Source: Nitrosomonadales bacterium
GTDB taxonomy: Bacteria > Pseudomonadota > Gammaproteobacteria > Burkholderiales > Gallionellaceae
Assembly: GCA_016213335.1 (NCBI GenBank)
Contig: JACRAQ010000084.1
Location: 1 to 45,436 of the forward strand
Reading direction: 5' to 3'
Length of the DNA stretch: 45,436 nt
Part shown: one piece after another, positions 8,606-16,240 of the stretch
Layout of the letters: every line of letters begins with the position of its first letter
How positions within the stretch are numbered: the stretch's first letter is position 1
Position numbers and translations under genes: made by a program
Notes under the pieces: model-generated
Seen by the model: only the letters and a program-made list of their open reading frames with translations
Databases searched by the model: none
Told to the model about the DNA's origin: nothing

Positions 8606-9759
8606 ATGCAATTAAATCCTGTTCTGCCAGCAAGTATTGCCAGCAAAGATTCTCCGCGACGGCGGCCTACATTGCCCCACAAATATTCTCCCGCCTTGTT
8701 GTATGCGTTGCTGGATAATTGTAGCCGTAACCCGGGATCGGAGAATAATTTACGGATCGAATCAATCCACTTGTCGGCATCGTGCGGCTCAACAACCATT
8801 CCCTCCTTGCCGTCCTCAATAACACCCCCACCCCCCATCGGGCTCACCAGGGATGGCAAGCCGGCACCCAAGGCGAGGTATGTTACCAGAGGGCTTCCCT
8901 CCTCCAGGCTGGGAAAAAGAAAGGCGTCCGCGCTTAAATATACCTGCCGGAGATCATTGGTGAAAGGCACATGCTCGATGCCATGCCTGTTCAGATAGGG
9001 CTCAACCAGACGTGATGCACTTGGCTCAATGTTGCCGACCAGTTTCAACTTTCCTTTTATGCCGGCTTTAACCCAGTACTCTAGCAACAGATGCACTCCC
9101 TTGCGTATCCCAATCCTGCCGACAAATATGGCTGTCAACCCGGTTCGCCCGGCGCGGCTGGCTACTTCCTCCGGCAAAAGGACATTTTTCGGGCCGAGGC
9201 CGAAGCTGGATTGGATTATTTTCCGGCTTGCCACATTGGCGGCAAGGAGAGATTTGGTGACTTCCGGGCTGGGACTGAACATGTAATCAACCAATTCGAG
9301 CTTGGCGCACTCTTTTGCAATTGATTTCTCATCAATACCATGCGCCGGTCTTAAGCCCAGCCGCTGATATTCAGTATCCAATATCACCTTGCTGGTTGCC
9401 TGATGGGTATTTACGCTTTCAGAAAGTATGATGTGACCGGCTGATTTTATGGTCTTATATGTTTCAATGGAGGTGGGTTCCCATAGATACGCAATATCTT
9501 TATCTTTAAACGAACGCAGATATCGCCATTCCGTATACTTAGCCCATTTATCCTCGGAAAACAGCCTGTAGCCTATCGGCTTCGCCCAAAGAGGCATCGA
9601 GAGCCGGTGAAAATGCCTGTGTGCACCATTGTCGCTGGAAACACAGTACAAGCTTACATCCAGGCCCGATGTGCTCATCGCCTCGAGGAGTGAATTACAT
9701 ACGTAACTGGGGCCGCCCAGGCTGGAAATATAATCCGGGCAAATTGTATTGATTCGCAT
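8602..9759 (-). CDS. Glycosyltransferase family 4
   Basis: 385 residues in the GT-B layout. The N-terminal acceptor domain begins MRINTICPDYISSLGGPSYV, with the glycine-rich loop expected there. The C-terminal donor domain shows IFVGRIGIRKGVHLLLEY (211-228), LSADAFLFPSLEEGSP (275-290) and LGAGLPSLVSPMGGGGVIEDGKEGM split over about 297-321. The EEGSP segment stands for the E-x7-E region, but the second glutamate is not obvious, so the donor site is somewhat divergent. It is probably a retaining glycosyltransferase using a nucleotide-sugar donor at the inner membrane. Its ATG is 3 bases after the flippase stop and its TGA overlaps the epimerase ATG. Confidence 0.87.
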   Translation of the reverse strand: MRINTICPDYISSLGGPSYVCNSLLEAMSTSGLDVSLYCVSSDNGAHRHFHRLSMPLWAKPIGYRLFSEDKWAKYTEWRYLRSFKDKDIAYLWEPTSIETYKTIKSAGHIILSESVNTHQATSKVILDTEYQRLGLRPAHGIDEKSIAKECAKLELVDYMFSPSPEVTKSLLAANVASRKIIQSSFGLGPKNVLLPEEVASRAGRTGLTAIFVGRIGIRKGVHLLLEYWVKAGIKGKLKLVGNIEPSASRLVEPYLNRHGIEHVPFTNDLRQVYLSADAFLFPSLEEGSPLVTYLALGAGLPSLVSPMGGGGVIEDGKEGMVVEPHDADKWIDSIRKLFSDPGLRLQLSSNAYNKAGEYLWGNVGRRRGESLLAILAGRTGFNCI

Positions 9760-9762
9760 TGC

Positions 9763-11082
9763 TCAGGAACCTGTAATCAAGGCCAGGCGAGGCCAGGCCA
9801 GCACCACAACCAATACGGAAGCAGCGAGAAAAACCAGATCGAGCCTGGGTTGCCAAAGCCCGTTGCGGTTCATTACAAACGCCTGCGCGCAGTACATTAC
9901 CCAGTTGGCCGCAGCTATACCCATCACTATGCCTGCCCCTCCCCAGTAATGGTAGCCAATAACCATTCCTCCAATCTGGCATACGATCTGGGTTGCAGTC
10001 AGCGCTGCCATGGTGGCGACCTTGCCCATCGCCAGCAAAACGCCTGTGTAGGACTCCCACACGCAACCGGCGAGCGTGCCGATGGCAAGCAGCTCCAGCA
10101 TGGCGCCCGACCCATGATACCGTTCGTCGTATAGTATCCCCATAATCCAGTTTCCGGAAAACACGAACAAAACTGCCAGAAACCAGCTGGGCAAGGTAAT
10201 CGTCAGGCGCGCCTTATACATGACTGCTGACAGGCGTTTGGGGTCGTTGCGGTAAACTTCCGCATAAGCGGGGAAGAACACTTTACCCGCCAATTGCTGA
10301 ATGGCTTGCCAGAACATGAGATTCATCGTGTTCGCCAATGTGAACAATGCCAGTTGCCGCATGTCGAGCAAAGAGCTGATCAGCAGCCGCCCGCCTTCTA
10401 CAGACAGGAAAGTAAGGACGGAGCTCCACATTATCCAACGCCCGAATTTTATCAAATGCCTGGCCGCGTCCCGGTCCCACGCGAGCCGGTTCCGGATGCC
10501 ATGAAGCGCCACATGAGTGGCGGACATTTTCAGGGTTGCTGAAATTACCTGGCCCCAGACCAGAGCCCAAACCGATTGCAAAAGCCAGGCGAGGTATATG
10601 GTGCAGAGCAACCCGAGCGCGTAAGTAGTAACGTCAATCAACGTTACCCGTTTAGCTTCCAGGTTTCGTTGCGCGGTATACAGTTTGGTCGAATTGAAGC
10701 CATTGATGATTGCGCTCAAACCGACAACAGGAAGCATGGCTGCAAGCTGCGGAACAGCATAAAAACTCGCCATGGGCAACGCCAGGGCGCAAAGCCCGCC
10801 GCATATCAGAAAACCCAGTATGATTTGCAGAGTCCAGGCCGTGTTTATGAAGGCCGGTTCATTTCCGCGTTTGTTCTGGACGATAGACTGTGTTATCCCC
10901 ATATCCACGAACATCGTCACGCCGTAGCAGGCTATCATGACTATAGCCATCATTCCAAAAGCCTCGGGAAACAGCAGGCGCGTGAGAATGAGATTGCCCC
11001 CCAAACGGAGGGCCTGGCTCACACCATATCCAACCAACGTCCAGGAACCGGACTGCAAAACGCGTTGCCTGAGGGTGGACAT
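9763..11082 (-). CDS. Polysaccharide flippase (Wzx/PST family, MATE-like fold)
   Basis: 439 residues, hydrophobic throughout with about 12 predicted membrane helices. The start MSTLRQRVLQSGSWTLVGYG is typical of WzxC-like oligosaccharide flippases, followed by LILTRLLFPEAFGMMAIVM, the conserved first-helix-pair region of the family. It would move lipid-linked repeat units to the periplasmic face, where the Wzy-like polymerase encoded divergently at 11482 would assemble them. It is the first gene of the minus-strand operon, so the operon promoter should lie in the 11083-11481 gap. The function is assigned from fold and context; the carried glycan is unknown. Confidence 0.88.
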   Translation of the reverse strand: MSTLRQRVLQSGSWTLVGYGVSQALRLGGNLILTRLLFPEAFGMMAIVMIACYGVTMFVDMGITQSIVQNKRGNEPAFINTAWTLQIILGFLICGGLCALALPMASFYAVPQLAAMLPVVGLSAIINGFNSTKLYTAQRNLEAKRVTLIDVTTYALGLLCTIYLAWLLQSVWALVWGQVISATLKMSATHVALHGIRNRLAWDRDAARHLIKFGRWIMWSSVLTFLSVEGGRLLISSLLDMRQLALFTLANTMNLMFWQAIQQLAGKVFFPAYAEVYRNDPKRLSAVMYKARLTITLPSWFLAVLFVFSGNWIMGILYDERYHGSGAMLELLAIGTLAGCVWESYTGVLLAMGKVATMAALTATQIVCQIGGMVIGYHYWGGAGIVMGIAAANWVMYCAQAFVMNRNGLWQPRLDLVFLAASVLVVVLAWPRLALITGS

Positions 11083-11481
11083 ATTTTTAACTTAATCAGT
11101 TGAGAACACGCTGGAATACGAATTTGCTTTGGTGCTGGTCTTGTCCCAGCCCGGCTTACCCTGCACCGAAGACGCAGAAGATATGCCATGTACGGCAAAA
11201 TGAAACCATCAGCCACCTCTGAAAGCCTGTGGCAATCAGTACCTCGCAATAGCGCCAGAGAGGTGAAAAATGAGCAGGTGCACCCTAATAAACCAGTGGC
11301 AGCTGCTACCAGTGTCCGGCTTAGTATGCGCCGTTGAAAAAACGCTGGTTGCGGCAATCATCCTCGCAAGGAACACCCAGCCGCTCGCCAGGCGGGTTAC
11401 GCAAAAATCATTCGTGGGTTTCTATTGCAAGGAATACAATGAAATACCGCACGGATTGTTTAATACCATAACAAACTTGAT
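11083..11481. other. Divergent intergenic region between flippase and polymerase genes
   Basis: About 400 bases with no convincing gene. It must contain promoters for both the leftward polysaccharide operon and the rightward polymerase gene. The last 80 bases before the polymerase are noticeably AT-rich, but I see no hexamer pair good enough to call. Short open frames here lack a ribosome-binding site and recognisable protein features. Confidence 0.5.
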
Positions 11482-12975
11482 ATGCCGGCTTATATTGTTG
11501 TTCTCGCCCTTGCAACGATAGTCTTTATTTTTGCTTACCGGCCCGCCTGTATCTTCACAGACCCCGAAGATTTTACACGAAGGCGGAATCTTTGGCTTGC
11601 CTTAACGCTTTCCGCCTTTCTGGCACCTCATTTCTGGGTGTACACATTCATCGCCATATCGCTGCTGATCTATGCGAGTAAACGCGAATCCAATCCGCCC
11701 GCACTCTATTTCTTTCTTTTATTTGCGCTTCCCCCCAACACAATAGAAATTCCCGGAATGGGTGTGTTTGATTTTTTTTTCGACCTTTCCCACCCCAGGA
11801 TACTGGCACTGCTCATTCTGCTTCCAGCATTTTTTTCCCTGCGCCGCCGAGGTGACTCGCTGCCCTTCGGGCGATCCGGATCCGACAAGGTATTTGCCGC
11901 CTACCTCTTGCTTGTTGTTGCGCTTTATTTGCGCGACACCAACCCGACAAACGCCTTGCGCCATGCCTTTTATGCATTCGCAGATGTATTCTTGCCCTAT
12001 TTTGTCTTTAGCCGCTCGCCAAAGAATATGCGAGCCTTCCGCGATGTGATGTCGAGCCTTGTGCTGGCCACCATGGTTCTTGCTTTGATCGCTGTATTTG
12101 AAATATCCAAGCACTGGCTGCTCTATAGAGAAATGGTTGGCTCGCTCGGATTGCTGGAGGATACAAGCACAAGAGGAGGATACCTTGAACGCGACGGAAT
12201 GGTCAGGGCCGTTGCCTCTGCCCTCCAACCCATCGCCCTGGGTTTTGTCCTTGCGGTAGGAGCGGGTTTTTATCTGTTCCTGCAACGGTACATCCAGCAA
12301 GCACCTCTCCGCCGGCTTGGCATGGTGCTGCTGGTCGCCGGTTTAATCGCCACTTTGTCGCGCGGCCCATGGACAGGAGCTGTGGTGTTATTGCTCGTTT
12401 TTCTTGCCACCGGCCGCAACCCGGCCAGCCGCCTGATGGCTTTTGCGCTTGCTGCGATACTCACCTTATCTGTGGTTGCCATGCTTCCCGGAGGCGAAAG
12501 GGTGATAAATTTATTGCCTTATATTGGGACAACCGAGAAATACAACATCGAATACCGCGAGCAATTGTTTACCAATTCAATGATCGTGATCCAGCGCTAC
12601 CCGTGGTTCGGCTCCACCAATTTTCTCGAAACACCCGAAATGGAGGCCATGCGCCAGGGTCAAGGCATCATAGACGTTGTCAATAGCTATCTCAGCATAG
12701 CCCTGAGATCGGGGTTCGTTGGCCTCGGGTTGTTTGCAGGGTTCTTTGCCTTGACGCTCCTGGGCATATACCGGGCCATGCGCTCGATTCCGGATAGAGA
12801 CAGCGAGGAATACCTGCTCGGCCAAACATTGCTGGCCACGCTGCTGGGCATTCTGGTAACCATCGCTACCGTGAGCAGCATTACGTTCGTGCCGCTTGTG
12901 TACTGGTCCGTTGCAGGAATGGGGGTGGCCTATACCCAAATGCTGCGGAAGCAGATGGCAGCCGGGAACGGGTAG
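11482..12975 (+). CDS. O-antigen polymerase/ligase-like membrane protein (Wzy_C type)
   Basis: 497 residues, about 12 hydrophobic segments. A long polar stretch (about 330-395, containing IGTTEKYNIEYREQLF and RYPWFGSTNF) is positioned like the large periplasmic loop of O-antigen ligases/polymerases. The diagnostic helix LIATLSRGPWTGAVV lies at about 288-302, where an SRG-type motif is typical of the Wzy_C domain. The protein would polymerise undecaprenyl-linked repeat units in the periplasm or ligate the finished chain. It is divergent from the flippase operon and ends 66 bases before the convergent Tat-signal protein gene. The split of an ordinary Wzx/Wzy pair over two divergent transcripts is common. 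Confidence 0.85.
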   Translation: MPAYIVVLALATIVFIFAYRPACIFTDPEDFTRRRNLWLALTLSAFLAPHFWVYTFIAISLLIYASKRESNPPALYFFLLFALPPNTIEIPGMGVFDFFFDLSHPRILALLILLPAFFSLRRRGDSLPFGRSGSDKVFAAYLLLVVALYLRDTNPTNALRHAFYAFADVFLPYFVFSRSPKNMRAFRDVMSSLVLATMVLALIAVFEISKHWLLYREMVGSLGLLEDTSTRGGYLERDGMVRAVASALQPIALGFVLAVGAGFYLFLQRYIQQAPLRRLGMVLLVAGLIATLSRGPWTGAVVLLLVFLATGRNPASRLMAFALAAILTLSVVAMLPGGERVINLLPYIGTTEKYNIEYREQLFTNSMIVIQRYPWFGSTNFLETPEMEAMRQGQGIIDVVNSYLSIALRSGFVGLGLFAGFFALTLLGIYRAMRSIPDRDSEEYLLGQTLLATLLGILVTIATVSSITFVPLVYWSVAGMGVAYTQMLRKQMAAGNG

Positions 12976-13041
12976 CCGCCCCGGCAAAACCCCTGTTTTG
13001 ATTTCGTGTGCCGGCTGAGTACAGCAGACCTGCTGCCGTTG

Positions 13042-13479
13042 TCACGGCTGACGGTTAAACGGGTTGCTGCACGGCCTGACGTAGGGGTCATAAAATGAAA
13101 CATACGAAACTGTGCGCTGTTCATCGGCGCCGTTGGCAAAAAAATCTGTCGAGAGCAGATAATCTGAAACAACACTGTCTTCAAGCCGCCGGAATGCATG
13201 CCCTTGAGCAAGCCAGCGGTAAGGGCTGATAAATTGCAGCGGCAGCGAAACTGCGGACAAGGCGGCGAACTGACGCTCATAATTTTTCCGGTGTGATACG
13301 TAGTCCCTGGCAAAATCGTGGAACGTGCCGTGGTCGACGCGCAAATATCCGACGCGACGCTCCAATATTGCAACGATGACATCCGTGGGGTCGCCCCAGC
13401 GCCACGCATATAATGCGTAAAGAGGCGCGACCCCGGCAGCAAGGCCTAACGCAAGAAATTTCCTTCTGGACAATCCCAT
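13042..13479 (-). CDS. Small protein with Tat-type signal, partner of GMC oxidoreductase
   Basis: 145 residues. The N-terminus MGLSRRKFLALGLAAG carries the twin-arginine motif SRRKFLA followed by a hydrophobic region, so export by the Tat route after folding is likely. The rest (about 110 residues) has no motif I recognise; it is mainly helical, with many aromatic residues and a single cysteine near the C-terminus. It starts 8 bases after the GMC oxidoreductase stop codon, so both are almost certainly co-translated. By analogy with gluconate/sorbitol dehydrogenase small subunits with Tat signals, it may be a small subunit that carries the flavoprotein across the membrane. That analogy is contextual; I see no sequence proof. 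Confidence 0.75.
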   Translation of the reverse strand: MGLSRRKFLALGLAAGVAPLYALYAWRWGDPTDVIVAILERRVGYLRVDHGTFHDFARDYVSHRKNYERQFAALSAVSLPLQFISPYRWLAQGHAFRRLEDSVVSDYLLSTDFFANGADEQRTVSYVSFYDPYVRPCSNPFNRQP

Positions 13480-13486
13480 ATTGCGC

Positions 13487-14917
13487 TTAAATGAAAAGCC
13501 GTCGCGCTGATCGCACTGCCAGCGCCGATAGCGTCAGCGTCGGGTTCGCGGCCGGGCACGTCGGAAAGGTTCCGCTGCCGAGCGCAATCAGGTTGCGGAC
13601 CGAGTGGTGCCGGAGATCCCTGTCAACTACGCTGTTGCCGGGATCCTGCCCCATACGGGTCGTGCCTTGAATGTGAGCGGAACCGCCCAACCCATCCACA
13701 GGAAGAATGGTATAGGACTCGACAGGCAGCCCGCCGATCAGCTCTTCCACCAGGCGGCTGGTGGATTCCAGCCCGGCTGTCATGTAGCCAGAATGTTTTG
13801 AGTATCTTACCTCCGGTTTCGACGGGTCCTCTGGCGACACGGCAACATAGTTGTCGAAACTTGGAATATCCTCGAAGACAAACGTGACAAATGCCCGCTG
13901 GCGCCACCGGCCGCGTTCAGCCCGCAGCCAGGGAACATTCCAGCTTTCAATCAGGCAACCCGGCCTGTCCTTGCGGAACGCTCCATCAAGGAACATCAGG
14001 CCCAGCCCGGTCACTGATTGCCCGCCATCGTAATTATCAATGCCATTCAGGTTAATCTGGACACCCCTCCCCAACTGCTCGTTAAGATAGCGTCCGAGTG
14101 CGCGATCCTGAAGGCCGGAACGCAGGAGGATAAACGGGGTCATCACTGCGTGTGCTCCAACTACCGCAAGGTCTGTCTTCGCGTGAACCTCGTGCGTCCC
14201 TTGGCGGTACTGCACACCGGTAACTTTCCCCGCCTGTATATCCACTCGCTCAACCTCGGCCTCAAGAACCAGAGTAACTCTCGGATCCACATATACGTGA
14301 GCCATGTGCAAATCGTTCTGAAACTTGGCACTGACCGGGCACAGTTCGCAGATGCCATTCCCGCAACAAACGGGCCGCCCTGTTCCGGCGCTGCTAGACC
14401 GGGCGCTGGGAAAAGGAATATGAAGGCCGGGGTATTTTTTTGCGAGCAACTCGTCAAACGCGTTGAAGCGATGCGGGGGAAAAGAATACGGCTTCGAGCG
14501 GGGGTACGGTCCGGCGGAAGACCCTCCGATTCCCATCGCATCCTCGACCGCAACATAATATGGCTCGAGGTCGTCATAACTCAACGGCCAGTCATCACCC
14601 ACTCCATATAGCGAGCGAGTGCGGAAGTCGTTCGGATGCATGCGCGGAGTATTGCCAAACCAGCACACCCCCCCGCCGAACGTTATGTTCTGCAGCCATG
14701 GCTTCGCCGGCGTCCGGTTGATGATAACGTCCTCGAACCGCACGAATTCATCCCTGACAATGCGGCGCTGCAAGCGCTCTGCGGGATCCAGCCGCCGTCC
14801 CCGCTCCAGCACGAGAATACGCTCGCTTGCCGGAGCATGTTTAAGATATTCCCACAGGAAAAACGTAGAGGCAAAACCGGTGCCGACAATAATTGCAGAG
14901 TAGCTGTTCTCGCTCAT
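13487..14917 (-). CDS. GMC-family FAD-dependent oxidoreductase
   Basis: 476 residues. The Rossmann dinucleotide motif is AIIVGTGFAS (8-17), ending with the acidic strand ILVLERGRR. NITFGGGVCWFGNTPRM and the WPLSYDDLEPYY segment belong to the GMC N-terminal domain. A cysteine-rich stretch CCGNGICELCP lies near residue 190. The C-terminal domain holds HIQGTTRMG (about 415), where the catalytic His region of GMC enzymes is found, and AANPTLTLSALAVRSA near the end. It would oxidise an alcohol, often a sugar or polyol. It lacks a signal peptide, whereas the next gene product has a Tat signal, so co-export is possible. Its place in a polysaccharide locus suggests a sugar substrate (inference). Confidence 0.87.
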   Translation of the reverse strand: MSENSYSAIIVGTGFASTFFLWEYLKHAPASERILVLERGRRLDPAERLQRRIVRDEFVRFEDVIINRTPAKPWLQNITFGGGVCWFGNTPRMHPNDFRTRSLYGVGDDWPLSYDDLEPYYVAVEDAMGIGGSSAGPYPRSKPYSFPPHRFNAFDELLAKKYPGLHIPFPSARSSSAGTGRPVCCGNGICELCPVSAKFQNDLHMAHVYVDPRVTLVLEAEVERVDIQAGKVTGVQYRQGTHEVHAKTDLAVVGAHAVMTPFILLRSGLQDRALGRYLNEQLGRGVQINLNGIDNYDGGQSVTGLGLMFLDGAFRKDRPGCLIESWNVPWLRAERGRWRQRAFVTFVFEDIPSFDNYVAVSPEDPSKPEVRYSKHSGYMTAGLESTSRLVEELIGGLPVESYTILPVDGLGGSAHIQGTTRMGQDPGNSVVDRDLRHHSVRNLIALGSGTFPTCPAANPTLTLSALAVRSARRLFI

Positions 14918-15290
14918 TTTTGATACATGACTGTGGGCACTTCCAATAATTCACCGTTCCCGCAAAGACAGGAATTTGGGTATGTTGGTTAACCGGGATT
15001 CCGCAAGGGCAGGGGTGATATAAACCCCATTTTTAAAAAGTACCCTTAAAATTCAAGGCCAAAGTCTAGCATTTCAAGCATAGCAATGCGACATTTTTAA
15101 AGCCCCATGCGACCCGGTTTACGGGCTAAATCGTTTGTGTACCTGTACTTCAGTACAATTGTGTTTGTTAACGTTCCCCGCTAGTATCACACCAGCTTAT
15201 CGGGAATCAATATTTTAGTATAGAGAAACTAGGGTATCGTCTTGAAACGCATTGCAGTCCCTTAAACAATAATTAGCATGAGGTGGAATA
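14918..15290. promoter_or_regulatory. Intergenic region upstream of the PEP-CTERM gene, with palindrome at 15144-15157
   Basis: 373 bases between the divergent GMC and PEP-CTERM genes. It contains a perfect palindrome TGTACT-TC-AGTACA (15144-15157), a plausible operator for a dimeric regulator. AGGTGG just before the ATG at 15291 is the ribosome-binding site. The region is AT-rich around 15020-15110. I looked for a sigma-54 site (GG-N10-GC), reported for some PEP-CTERM systems, and found no good one. Confidence 0.45.
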
Positions 15291-15965
15291 ATGCCAAAAT
15301 TTAATTTTCTTACCCCGTTACTGGCGGCGTGTTTCCTTGCATTCAGTAGCTTGGCCCACGCACAGACAACAACAGCAGAGTATGATTTTGGCAAGCTAGT
15401 GGGAGCGGGTCCTTACGAATATTATCTTGTTGCCCCGAACCAGTTTGATAATAACCCTTTTGCGCATTTGACGGTTGTTGATAGCGGCACGGGGTATGCG
15501 GACTATACCTTGTCCGTCAGCAACAACTTGTTCAGCAATTTTGGCCCTGATGCCTACGTGCGCTCAATAAGTTTTGATTACACCCCCACCCCCAGCCCCC
15601 GGCCCATAAGCACTTTTATCAGCAGCAACTTAACCGGAATGACGGCCGAGAGCTTTAATGGACTGGTTGGCTGGCTCAATGGCTCGTTTGAGATTGATTT
15701 TGGAACCGGGTTCGGGATTGGCCCAGGCTTCCCGCATCTGGGCGAAAACAGCTGGGTCAAGTGGAGTGTTACCGGTTTGGATAGCGGTTTGGGCAGCAAT
15801 TACAGCTTGGCCAATTCGTTTGTTAAAGTAGCGGGTATTTCTTTGAATGGGGGTAAAACCGCAGTGTATGCACCTATCCCGGAACCCGAGACATATGCCA
15901 TGCTGTTGGCCGGGCTTGTTTTGTTTGGTGTTACGGTGCTCCGCAGAAAGCTTGGCAACACATAA
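15291..15965 (+). CDS. PEP-CTERM sorting-domain protein
   Basis: 224 residues. A Sec signal peptide covers about residues 1-24 (FLTPLLAACFLAFSSLAHAQ, cleaved after AHA). The mature part is polar and beta-rich, with many Gly, Ser, Asn and Thr. The C-terminus has the tripartite sorting signal: PEP within PIPEPETYAML (195-205), a hydrophobic helix LLAGLVLFGVTVL and the basic tail RRKLGNT. Family knowledge: such proteins are recognised by exosortase (EpsH/XrtA) and released to the surface or into the exopolysaccharide matrix. No exosortase gene is present in this window, so the enzyme must be encoded elsewhere. The gene stands alone with a good ribosome-binding site and its own terminator. The function of the mature domain is unknown. 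Confidence 0.92.
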   Translation: MPKFNFLTPLLAACFLAFSSLAHAQTTTAEYDFGKLVGAGPYEYYLVAPNQFDNNPFAHLTVVDSGTGYADYTLSVSNNLFSNFGPDAYVRSISFDYTPTPSPRPISTFISSNLTGMTAESFNGLVGWLNGSFEIDFGTGFGIGPGFPHLGENSWVKWSVTGLDSGLGSNYSLANSFVKVAGISLNGGKTAVYAPIPEPETYAMLLAGLVLFGVTVLRRKLGNT

Positions 15966-15990
15966 GCAACAATAGTCATGCCAACATTGG

Positions 15991-16015
15991 AACCCCGCTA
16001 AGGCGGGGTTCTTTG
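15991..16015 (+). terminator. Rho-independent terminator of the PEP-CTERM gene
   Basis: Perfect 8-bp GC-rich stem AACCCCGC-TAAG-GCGGGGTT followed by CTTTGTTT, 25 bases after the PEP-CTERM stop codon. Confidence 0.8.
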
Positions 16016-16096
16016 TTTGGGTGCGCCCGGCAGGGCTCACCTTTCACCAGATTGCGGGAGAGGGTGGGGCGGTTTGCAAGCAGATTGGCTCAGGAT

Positions 16097-16127
16097 GCGC
16101 CAAGCCAATAGCACGGCCTATTGGCGC
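16097..16127. repeat. Palindrome with two alternative stems between convergent genes
   Basis: GCCAATAG-CACGGC-CTATTGGC (16104-16125) is a perfect 8-bp inverted repeat. The overlapping arms GCGCCAA (16097-16103) and TTGGCGC (16121-16127) also pair perfectly. No T-tract follows on either strand. It lies between the convergent PEP-CTERM and beta-helix genes and may act as a transcript end or be a relic of a small mobile repeat. Confidence 0.4.
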
Positions 16128-16240
16128 GAAGATGCCGCAAAGGTCTGCGGTACAAGCTGGATTCCCGCTCCAGGTGCCTGCAATCCAGTTCTCAAGCGAT
16201 TCTCCATCAGGTTGCGGGCCGGCCTGGTGAAATATCCGGG

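Noticed and set aside
11270-11521. 83-residue plus-strand frame in the flippase-polymerase gap
   Set aside because: Overlaps the polymerase start and has no signature; treated as chance.
15200-15290. Sigma-54 promoter for the PEP-CTERM gene
   Set aside because: No GG-N10-GC pair of acceptable quality; only a weak sigma-70-like TTGAAA/AACAAT pair too close to the start codon.
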